Source: Antedon mediterranea
Lineage: Eukaryota; Echinodermata; Crinoidea; Comatulida; Antedonidae
DNA: 64,000 nt
Reading direction: 5' to 3'
Assembly: GCF_964355755.1 (NCBI RefSeq)
Contig: NC_092670.1
Location: forward strand, 19,157,201 to 19,221,200
The notes under the pieces are model-generated. The model was not told the DNA's origin. It saw nothing but the letters and a program-made list of their open reading frames with translations, and made no database searches. The position numbers and the translations under genes are program-made. Positions 49,901-60,800 of this stretch are shown piece after piece (within the stretch, counting starts at the first letter, position 1; every line of letters starts with the position of its first letter).

Positions 49901-51083
49901 GTAGTATCAAAATAGTTACCCTGTTCCAACTTGGTTTGTACAGGTGATACGAACACCTGTTGAAATCAGACAGTATGCTTGCAACAGATGGACCATTTTA
50001 CCAAAATCTTTCTTGACGTTTCTTAAAAATTCTTTATGCCGAACTGGGAAAGTTGAGAACAAATTCTGAAGAGTGACAGTTGTTCCTGGCTGCAAAAACA
50101 ATAAGATTAGTATTAATTAGAAATGAAATGATACCTTATTCTCTGTCAGAACCTTTCCATACCACAATCCTACTTTACCTCATAGATTTTGTCATTGAAA
50201 AAATATACCTCTATTGAACTCACCTGTCTAGAGATTGGACTTTGTTTTAAAAGAATTCCATCATGATTATACTCAAGTTTGGTTCCTATGGCAACTGATG
50301 TGTGACATGTAGTAATCATTAAATTGCTATAAAAAGAGACAAATAATTAAATATGTCCAAAACAATTTCCAAATTTCAGAAAACTTTCACCATTATACAG
50401 TACTCATTAACGTTACAGACAAAAAGCTTGAAATTGTCTTGTATACTTACGAAAGAGCACATAAAGAGCTTAGAGCCTCTCCTCGGAATCCAAATGTACT
50501 TACACCAGCAAGATCAGAGAAGTCATTCAGTTTACTTGTGTGATGTTTCAGAGCTAAAATATATGAGAGATATTATAATAAAAATCAAGTCTTACTATCA
50601 AATTTTATGTGACAAAAAAAGTGTGATGTGCCCAAATATGGTAGTAATATGGCATCATTGTGTCCATATATGGGTGCATCACAAAGTTTGATATTGTGAG
50701 CCTTACTCAGTGCTTCAAAGTTTTCTTCTTTGACTCCTGATCCATTGTCGATAACTTCCAACAACTCTGAACCGTGATTCTTCAAACGCACCTCTGTCGT
50801 AAGAAACATAAAAAGGTTGTGAAATATTAAAGAATATGTATAATGGATCAACATAATGGTAATAGTATTTTCTCATTGTAACATTTCCAAGCTTATTAAC
50901 AGAATTACAATATCATACTGCACTATGAAAATGGAAAAAACAACGGTTACCAATGCTGGTGGCTCCTGCATCGAGACTATTCTCTACTAGTTCTTTGACA
51001 GCAGTAGCAAGATTTAAAACGACTTGACCTGAACAAATTTGATGAACCGATTGTCTGTCGATTGCTTTCACCTTTCCTGCCAT
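43997..51083 (-). CDS. PMS2: Mismatch repair endonuclease PMS2 (MutL homologue)
   Basis: Complete, 817 aa, 22 coding exons (minus strand): 50951-51083, 50707-50793, 50451-50553, 50224-50326, 49920-50089, 49664-49840, 49467-49566, 49287-49371, 48297-48376, 47264-47333, 47111-47189, 46971-47029, 46365-46807, 46185-46269, 45930-46029, 45713-45806, 45502-45575, 45207-45307, 45002-45108, 44642-44746, 44433-44468, 43997-44059. With MLH1 it forms MutL-alpha, nicking DNA in mismatch repair. GHKL ATPase motifs: [12 protein letters not shown] (Glu31, Asn35), DNGSGV (60-65), GFRGEAL (95-101). Endonuclease metal motif [12 protein letters not shown] (655-666), ACRRSVMIG (767-775) and CPHGRP (799-804) are intact, so it should be catalytically active. 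QKLIQP resembles the human PCNA-binding QRLIAP. Start chosen at the Met before [11 protein letters not shown]; an in-frame upstream Met exists but is not family-like. Confidence 0.97.
46563..46628 (-). repeat. In-frame 33-bp tandem duplication in the PMS2 linker
   Basis: Two adjacent 33-bp units encode [11 protein letters not shown] and [10 protein letters not shown]. They lie in the large linker exon between the ATPase and endonuclease domains, a region that varies in length in the family. Each copy contains IKVE, a match to the psi-K-x-E SUMO acceptor consensus. Confidence 0.9.
47480..48265. mobile_element. Interspersed repeat copy carrying the minisatellite
   Basis: The flanks of the 19-bp array (GTAACACACTGATTTAGCAC, AGGAGCCCTTCAATGCT on the left; GAGCCACTGGGTTTAGC, GTCGTTATGCCACTG on the right) match the unexpanded repeat at 54399-54535 in the same order. 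The array grew from the repeat's central GTTGCATTGG...TGCTCA. Confidence 0.8.
47527..48229. repeat. Minisatellite, 37 perfect 19-bp units, PMS2 intron
   Basis: Unit CAGTTGCATTGGGGCTGCT repeated from 47527 to 48229, 703 bp, which is exactly 37 units with no variant that I can see. It lies in the intron between PMS2 exons 48297-48376 and 47264-47333. Because 19 is not a multiple of 3 and no frame has a stop, three overlapping plus-strand frames of about 240-260 codons arise with the same 19-residue repeat; they are not genes. Confidence 0.98.
48421..49089. mobile_element. CpG-rich insertion, probable non-autonomous element
   Basis: Differs sharply from its surroundings: many CpGs (GCGCGCGTACGTATGCG). 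ACCG tandem tracts occur near both ends (about 48460 and 49040). The right end is the perfect hairpin AGTCGCGTCCACGCGACT, and GGTCGCGTG sits near the left end. No coding frame. Confidence 0.45.
50590..50704. mobile_element. Foldback MITE, copy 7
   Basis: Arms truncated to ACTATCAAATTTTATGTGAC and its mirror; inner CCATATATGG kept. PMS2 intron; its right end abuts the donor of exon 50707-50793. Confidence 0.82.
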
Positions 51084-51893
51084 CTCATTATTTCTGTGAC
51101 TGCGAATAAAATGAGAGTGTGTATATTCAGTTTGTCCCATAGAAATAAACATATATATATCAGCCATCGATTATAGTGTATGGTAACCAGAACATTAAAA
51201 ATAGAAATGGATACAATCAACACCATCATCTCTACTCATCATACCATCCATGATCATACCCACTTTCCTTAATTAAATCATAAATGGAATGTGGTACACC
51301 TCACTCCTGTCAGTGTCAGTTTATTAATTAATAACCAATAATTATCTATCTCTATAGAATAGATTGATTGTCAATCAATTATTATAATTGCTATGTAATC
51401 TTGTTATAATGTATTTTACATTATAATACATTATTAAAGCCAATTTATCTGCAATTTCCGGAAAATAAACCTTTAGATAAACACATGTGAACCATGAAGA
51501 ATGATGAACAAAAAAATAAACAACCAGGTGAACTTTGACACAACATCCAGGTCTTATAATTCAATGGGTGAGTTCAGGTTATACAAGACATACAATAAAT
51601 TGTAATTCATGTTATATGTTCAGAAATATAATATGATGTAAATTATTAGTTTATTTGCATTGTAGAATGATGGTTAATAATAGTTTGTTTAGTTTACCTT
51701 GTAACTAAAACAGTGTAAAATTGTTTGCTTTCCTTTACTTATAATGGTATAGCCTAACAAAATGTCAGCGCCCTGTGTCGATTTTGCTTCCGCAAAAAAT
51801 AGGTGTTTCAGCGTTTTAACTAGGCTAGGCCTAGAGGCTAGATGTATCTTATAAATGCTCAAATTGTTTGAAGTATTATAATTTGCCTCCATG
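51084..51893. promoter_or_regulatory. Divergent promoter region of PMS2 and ZZEF1
   Basis: 810 bp separate the outward-facing start codons. Near the ZZEF1 side are an ETS-like GCTTCCGCAA (about 51786) and a TAGGCTAGGCCTAG cluster (about 51825). A non-coding first PMS2 exon could lie here, since a splice-acceptor-like TTCGCAG precedes the PMS2 start codon by about 16 bp. Confidence 0.45.
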
Positions 51894-54800
51894 ATGGGCA
51901 GTAACGGAAGCAGCAGCTGGAGTGACAGCGATGAAAGTTCACTAAGTACAAGCGAACTTGTGAGTTTTATGAAAAGAAAAATGAAACCACTTAGGCTAGG
52001 AGGAGCCTAGGCTACCTAAAAGGTCACAGGACATAGGATAGATAGGCCCTCTAGGACTAGCTAGGCTAGTAGTAAGGCTCTAAAGTTTAGGCCTCGCCTT
52101 AATACAGGGCGTACTAGTTGGAAGTAGCCCATGTTCTAATTCCTACCGTATCAAGTTAGGAAATATCTAAGAAAGGTAGGCCAGATGAAATCAGTTGCGT
52201 AAAAAAAAATGTTTTTGATTGTTAAAATGGAATGACCACATACAATTATTTAATTTATTTTATCATATTTAATTTCATTGTAAACCGTTTAATTACCACC
52301 TTTCATACGGACGATAGCAAATACTTATGTATACTAAATTGATTATTATGTTTATTTTACAGTTAGAGGAAAATGAGCAGAATCAGGCCGTGGCTTCTGG
52401 TTCAACTGCTCCAGGTATAACTACTGTTGTCTTCAAAAGAATGATCAATGAACAATATACAGTATTATTTTAATCATCACAGCATCTCATACCAGCCAAC
52501 CCAACAACCATTTTACACAATGTTTGCTTTTCCTTTGCCTATAAATCTTGCCAGCTGTTTATATACTGCTTTAAAATACAAATGAAATAAGAAAAAAAAA
52601 GAAAAACTAGAAAGCCAATCCGAGAGTGCATACCTCCGCCTACTGTAAAATTCTCCTAAATAAGATTTCTCTGGTAAAAAAATATATATATATATTTGTG
52701 TGTGTCTTAATGCTGTTTGTGATTTACGCTAATTTGTTATTTCTATTTTTTGATCTTTATCATAACAAACATCATTATCAATATCATAAAGCTATACAAA
52801 CATAGAAATTACAACATCTCTTTTCTTTTTAGCTTTAGAATCAAATCCCAAGGATTTCACTCTGGGAATGCTTTTCAATCACTCAAGACTAAGAGAAGCA
52901 GCATCTAAAATAAGGTGAGTATAAATATAATGAATGCAGTCACAAGCCCCACATTTTACAAAATTGTAAAACTGCAAAAATATGAATGTGCAATATACCT
53001 CTTTATCGTAAAGGATGGATCCAAATAATGAATGGCATGTTATATGTAATCAACCTAAATTTCAAGGATATAATTAGGTGTGTTATAAAATGTACAATAA
53101 AACAATCTTTTAACATTTATTTTAAGGGATGATGTACCAGAGACTGTTGTTCAGCAGCACCATGGCAACCTTGTACGCTTTCTGAATGATAGAATTCACT
53201 GTGGTGAGGTAAACAATACTATTATTTTAGAATTGAAATAAAATAAACACTTAATATACTGTAGAAGAAAAAACTTCTGTTAAAATAGTAAAAAAATATA
53301 TATGTTTATTTTATATTATTAGTCTCATGTTACTCTGTCTCAATTTTGTGATTTTCTGAATCAGAGGGGTGTCAGCCGTGAAGAATGTGTTCAAGTAAGT
53401 AAATTATTATATCATCTTAAAAATGAAGAGAATAATGGTCACTAATCTACAGTTCAGTAGGTTCTACATTTATTAAAATTTGAAAGTGGGTTTTTTGTGT
53501 GTTTTGCACTCTCTCGTAATCTATTTATGTCTCAATTAGAGACTCCTAATCTAGTCTTATTTTTCTCTGTTCGAGAAAGAAATTATCATTCAATAAAGAC
53601 ATGTTATCTTTTCTAGGCCTTTGATCAGTTTGATGCTGATGATGAGGGACAGGCAGAGTTAAAGACGGTGCTGGATGCTCTGCGAACTTCAAACAGTGCT
53701 TGCCTACAAGGAGATCTCAACTACTCCATTCGAGCACTACAAGCTTGTACTCTCATTCCTAATCTGATAGATATATACTCAAGGGGGAGTAAGAACAGTC
53801 AACAGCATGGCAAAAGGTTATTAAAGGTAACAGTACAAATGCTCTTCCAGATTAGGTGCAGTGGCATGCAACATTAACAATTATGAACTATAAATCAAAA
53901 CTGTTTGTTTGAATAAATTGGTCATTAAGTTAATAATTTATTCATTACAATATAAAAAAACTTTGAAAAATGACCCTTGAGGCCATAATTGACTGCATTT
54001 CTTAAGCACTATCAAATTTTATGTGACAACAAATGTATGGACATGATGATGTCATATCACTACAATATTATACATTTTATATTTGTCATTAATCCGTGGA
54101 TCTTTTGGTTTTCTAATATCTTTTTAGTACGTCCTGAAAAACCGAGCTATTAGTACCAATTTTCCATTCCCATTACTTGAAGGTTTCAACAACACATGCT
54201 CAATGAGGCTATCTGTTTTGAAGGCCCACTTTGATCGTCAAGAAAATAATGGTAATTGCTTGAATACTACTATTATGCTACTGTTATGAATTTTTGCAGG
54301 GAAAATATATCATTTTCTCTAATTATAAACAGTCTACTTTCTCCCAATATCTGTAGTTTTAATAGTGAGAATAACACTACAGGAAGCTAACTGATACTCT
54401 GGCGTAACACACAAAGACCTCTGGTTTAGCACTCCTAAGGGGCCCTCCAATGCTGGGTAGTTGCATTGGATTGCTCATGCCCTGTGGCCCCTGGGTTTAG
54501 CCAGTGAGCACTCGTAGCCATTACGCTACTGCTGATACTGTCAGACAGTATATGTTATTGCATTTAGTTAAATTTTTGCCATCTATACCATATTACCTTA
54601 ACATAATCAATAGAATATCACTTAATTAAATTTGAGTCATCTTTAATTCACTAAAACATAACTGAAGATAACATTTTTATCTGTTTTAGTAGTCAAAGAG
54701 CTGACAGATGCAACGGGGAAAGAAGTAAGACAGATTACACGTTGCTTCAAGACAGTTCATGTGTCAACAAACAACAGAGATGTTGGCAGGTAAGAATAAT

Positions 54801-57800
54801 TCATTTCATAATATTCATTTGCCAACAAACGTCTGGTGCTTCTAAAGAAACAATGAAGCGCTATAGCTCGTAAGCCAGAAGCCCAGCTTAAATTTAAAAC
54901 AGTAATAATTATTAATACAATAGGTTTACTGTTTACAATATAACCTCTGTTAAGGGGACACCTTCAGGAGCTAACAAAATGTCCACGATGTCTCCTGAAT
55001 AACTGTCTGTAGAATGAAAATATAAATTTCTCCATGTTTCATTGGAAAGTGACCCTTAATAGAGGTGTCTCCTGAGGTGGCCGTAGTATTAAAATATAAA
55101 TTTCCCTTTGTTTCATTGGAAATTGACCCCTTATCCCCTGGGTTGGCCCTAGTAGTAAAATATAAATTTCCCTATTGTTTCATTCATTGGAAGTGACCCC
55201 TTAGGGGAGTTCCAAAGGATGGGTTGTACTATATTCAACGTCTGTAGATGCTCACAATAGATCTAAATATTTGCCTCTCTATATACTGGTATTATTTCTT
55301 TTAAGACTCACTGACAATAATGGCTCAACTTATTGGCAATCTGATGGCGCCACTGGCTCGCACTGGATCCGTCTGCGACTCAAGAATGACGTCATCCTCC
55401 AATACCTCTCGATAACTGTAAACAGAGCAGATCAGAGTTACAAGCCCCACCATGTGTCTGTATTGACAGGTCGTACTCCTACCACACTTCAAGAGGTCAA
55501 AGATCTGCGAATACAAGGGTAAAGATCTGTCAAACTTTATGTGATAAAAAAGTGTGATGTGCCTAAATTTGGTAGTGATATAACCAAATATAGTAGTGAT
55601 ATGACATCATCATGTCCATATGTGGGCACATCACAATTTGTTGTCACATAAAGTTTGATAGTGTAGAGAGAACTTTAGTCTACCAAATATTATAAGACAA
55701 GCTCTAACCTTCTGTCATGGATTCTAGTTAATATTACTTTCTTGAAGTTAATTTATAATATATTTTATCTGAAATCAGAAATTGCTCAACAAAATGTGTT
55801 TTTCAGGAATGCTACTGGTGAGGTTATTCTAATACAGAATGCTCGTATTACCGCACCATATGTACAGATCAACATTCTACGATGTAATTCTGATGGTTGT
55901 GATACAAGAATTCATGGATTGAAAGCACTTGGATTCAGGTTGACTCATACTCATATTTAAATTCCTTATACAAAAAAACAAAATTGTTCTCTACTACCGG
56001 GAATGATGGCACCAGGTTGCATGTGTGGTGTCGTTCCTGACAAAGTCTCCCTGATTTACCTCAAAATTAATATTTTTATTAGTTTAATGAAATACGATTA
56101 AATTTATGTTCCTTGTACATAAATTATAAATAGGATAAACAAACAACTGTCTTAAGCTCTGTCTACAATATCAAACTTTATGTGACAAAAAAATGCGATG
56201 TGCCTATATATGGACATGATGATGTCATATCACTACCATATTTGGTCATATCACTACCATATTTGGGCACATCATATTTTGTTTGTCAAACTAGTTTGGT
56301 AGTGTAGAAAGAGCTTTACATGTGATTATGTAATCTAATGGATGAATATAAATGTTATTTTTATATCACAGAGTTGTTCAGACACCAAAAATCAGTGTGA
56401 AGGATGCATCAGCAGTCTGGTATTTCTCTGTTTTAGCCTCCACTGCAACAGCTACAATGCCGATTGCGCCTCATCTTAGAAATAGCATTATTCAGCACAC
56501 AAGGTAAGGGCTTAAAGGAAGTAGATGAGACTACCATCCACCAAAAGGACCTTGTGAAACCCACACTTCCTTCTTTAAATTGTTGTATTCGAAATCTAAT
56601 TTACTGTTGAGTATAGTTTTTCCTTTGAGTACTTAAACGGAGTATTTTGAGCATTGAGCTTATTCTCAACAAAAAGCTTACGTTGTTAACCTTTTTGTAT
56701 TTGAATGATTTTCTGTTGAGCACAATCATTGAATACAAAAAGTACTTAATGAATCTTATGTTGACTACGAAAGTTCCCAATCGAATACAACAATTGTCTT
56801 TGACTTCTGTTCCTGCGCAAGACACTTTGTCTTGCATATTAACCCAGTATTGAATAACCTACCACAAACCATTGGAATTTTACACACAAATGAGGAAGCA
56901 CTAACCACTAGGTTAAAGGAAGATTTGGACAGACACAGTGGCAGTGAGTGAGTGGCCGAGCGGTTAAGACAGTGGAACCGTAATTACGTAGCCATAACAT
57001 CGGCAGGGGTTCGAGGCTCACTCACTCCATGGTTCTGGTGGTAGAACGAGTCTTCTCGGATAAGGACTATAAACCGTAGGTCCAGTGTACACATCTAGCT
57101 CGTGTGCACTTTAAAGAACCTAGTACATCTTTCGAGACGAGTAGGGGGTTACTCCGGTGTAATAGTACATCACAGCCACTGATCACCAACTGGGCCCTCT
57201 GGGAGACCAGTCTTTGACTGAAGAGGTTACCCAGTATAAATAAAAATAAATATAAAATTTCAATCAAAGGATACTTTAATAGGTAAAGATATGCTTTGAT
57301 CAGGATTTTCAGCATTCTCACTCATGAGGACAATCAAATTATATTGATCAAAACATCGAGAAACTCAACAGCTCTTTTCAGAACTATATATATATATGTT
57401 GTGTACCCAAAACTTTATATCAGCATCTTATCAGGATTGTTTCTTTTCTTGTAGGACTGCTCTAAACTTCATGCAACCATTATCATTAAGTGCTGCATCA
57501 ACAGAGCGGCCATCTTACCTGAGTGCCCCAGTTCTAGATCAGCTTGAGACGTTCATTGATACTGTGTCTCGAGACATACAAACTGGTAAAATAGACGATG
57601 ACGGTGTTGTCATTGCTCTGGAACTTGCATTAGCACGAGGAAGCGTTGCTAGAGTACTCCGTGCTCTAGAATATGCTCTTGGTGAGTAGAACGATTGGTT
57701 GTATTTAAACAATTACCTAGTATTCAGTGGCTATGAGTTCTCTGGAGCTTATGGGGGCTTCTGAGCAGAGGAAAAAACTGGAATTAGAGTATGACGAAAG

Positions 57801-60800
57801 AAGGGTAAAACGCCAGAGGCCTCCAGCGTTGTAGGGTTCCTAAATCAGGGGCCTCATAAGTTCTCTACATTACACCACTGCTAATATTTCATACCATGAT
57901 TTTTTCTCTTTTCCATTTGATTCTTAGATAATAACAAAGTGGAATTTCCAGTGGGAAGAATGATGAAGTCACTAACAACAGTACGAGAAACTCTTCTAAA
58001 AAAGAACTGTGAGTGCTTTTTCAGTGGCCATTGTATTTGAGAATAATTATATTTTACTTATATTTCAAAATATCACTATATATTGTGTTTGACCTTTGTT
58101 TGGTAGCTTCTGCAATACAACTGTCTCTGTTGGGATGTGATGGTGGACAAAAAGATGAGACGAGTGCACCTGCCAATGTGCTTACGGATAACTGGAGTAC
58201 GGAAAGTAAGTGTCAACTCGCAATCAAATAGCTTGTTATTACTTTTGCCACATGCTCTTTGGTCTTGTATCTCCTCTTTTTATCACTGAAAGGAATAAAT
58301 ACAATGAAACACTGATTTTAATTGAATTGATGTGAAATCAGAAAAACATGATGATCAATGTCAACTAACAATTTATTTGTTTTCATATTTTACTAGCGTA
58401 TATATCTGAGAAAACACAAGTAAACATGTTCTTTGGTAAGGGAAAGCCTGTTCAGATCACCAAGGTTAGAATTAAGGTAAGAATTATTGGGGCTTTTAAG
58501 CTCTGTCCACACTATTAAACTTTGTGTGAAAAAAAATGTGATGTGCCCATATATGGACATGATGTCATATCACTACCATATTTGGGCACATCACATTTTT
58601 TTTGTCAATCTAGTTTGATAGTGTGGACAGAGATTAAGTTTATGCAAAATTGAGAAATTCAGTTTGTAAAGGTATTTTCAAGAGTTCCAAAGTGTGAAGT
58701 CAATTCCAGTTTTTTCTGGTTTATCATACTTATATAATTTGATAGTGTTGGCTACCAATATAGTTGTGTTACATGTTTCTTCATTTTGTTTTTCCCCCTC
58801 TTTTTAGGCAAGCAAGGGTGACATTGCGCCACGAGCAGGACTTGTATTTGTGTATAATGATAGGTTAGTCATTCTCACATTTATCACCTTATTTGGTTTT
58901 GTCTGTTTCAGTACTTCCAATATTGATGATTTGCCAGTTTATACAGCACTTTTACAGGCCATGATCATATTTACACCTCTATTGAGCATATTCTTGCAAA
59001 CGTTTTTCTTAACCTCAAACTAGTTCAATAAAAAAAGTTTAATGTGCCCAAATATGGTAGTGATATGCCCGAATATGGTAGTGCTATAACATCATCATGT
59101 CCATTGGGTACACATTTTTTTGACACATAAAGTTTGATAGAGTTGGCAGAGCCTTAACTACCTTTTAACTACCATAACACATTTGCATATTGATCTCTTA
59201 ATAATCCTTCAAATTTACTTTTCCTTTCCAGTGAAGGATTTGATCAGCAGCGTCACGTTGATCGATTCTCAGTCTACAACAAATTTACAGATACTGATTA
59301 CAAAATACTGAATGGCATTAGGTATTGATATGGTTTATGTTTATTCTCAAAACATTATACTCAAAGCATGCTTTGAATTATAGACCTGAACTTGTGGTTT
59401 TCCCTAATCACCATTTATTCATTAAAGTATATGTGGTCATAACAAGTAGTAAAACCATCATTGAGTCTAGTGGCCGAGCGGTTAAGACACCATTGTTTTG
59501 GTGGTAGAACAAGTTTTCTTTTTCTTCTTAAAACTGGAGGTCCAGTGTGCACTTTTAAGAACACAGTCCATCTTTCAGAAGAGTAAGGGGTTACCCCAGT
59601 GTACGGGTCATTGTGGACAGCACTTGACACAAAGAGGCCCTTAGTGGAGAAGAAAGCTGAACTATGTGTCGTCCACACCTGTGCGAAATTCAGCCCAGTA
59701 GGCTGTGAGTCAGAGTTTATTCCCCATATTAGTATTTCTCTCCAAAATAATTAAAATTAAATTCTTTCAGATCAGCTTCAATTGGTGGACTACCAGACAA
59801 TCCTGTGGCATACTTCTCTTTTGATGATGACTGGTAAGGGCTTGTTTTGAAAAATTACTTACAAATGTTTTATGACCTTTGCCCTGTACCATTTGCAACT
59901 TTGTTCTTTGCTTATTTTTTACAGGAATGAGATTGAGGTTCCAATGGATGTCTGTCACACCGGTCGTTTCGTTCTGATAAAATTTCTTGGTCCACGTGCT
60001 GAAAACGCTGAGAAACTTGGCATCATTGGTATCAAGTTCAATGGCTACTCTCGAAAAGATTCCAAACTGACAGTTCTCAATCTGGTAAAGCCAAAAACAT
60101 ATTTAGAATAAAACTAATTACATTACTTTTTCCAAGCTATAAGAATTTCAATTTTATTTCTTTTTTATGTAAAAAATATATTCCTTCTATAGTCAGAAAT
60201 TGCTCAATTGAACCCAAATTCAGATGCTCCAGTGAAAACAGAGACAATCTTTGTTCGAATTCTTCACTTTCTTAGCAGTCTTGGACAAGATCTGGTTAGT
60301 AAACATAATCATTGTTTAGTTCCAAACATTTGCACACACCTAAAACTTTATTAAAATATCAATATACAAGACAATGTGTATTAATACAATGTAATATTTC
60401 TTTGAAATTTCAGGAGATAATTCGTCGCAAAGAAGTTGGTAGCAGTGGAAGTCTACTGGAGCTTGAAGGTATAACAACCGAAATGATTTTCAAACATTAT
60501 CAAAAATTAATGAGGTAAGATAATAGTGGATAAATTGCACATAGATGATGTTGAAAATGGCATGTCTAGGAAAAGAGTCCTTGTAGTGCAGAAAACATTT
60601 ATGCCGTAAAACCCTTCTTTGCAACACCCCTAGTAAAGGGACACTCCCCCATGAAATTATTGAGAGGTCATATACGTTTTGTGTTTCTTATCAATTTTTA
60701 CTTTTTTTCTCCAGGGAAGAAAATTGGATTTACAGTCAAATCTTGATTATCCGGATGCTGCACGCGTTCATACCTCATCTGACAAAAGAAATCATGAAAG

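Noticed and set aside
56947-57025. Possible Ser/Leu tRNA gene
   Set aside because: A and B boxes are present but the acceptor stem does not pair and it is followed by the repeated SINE body.
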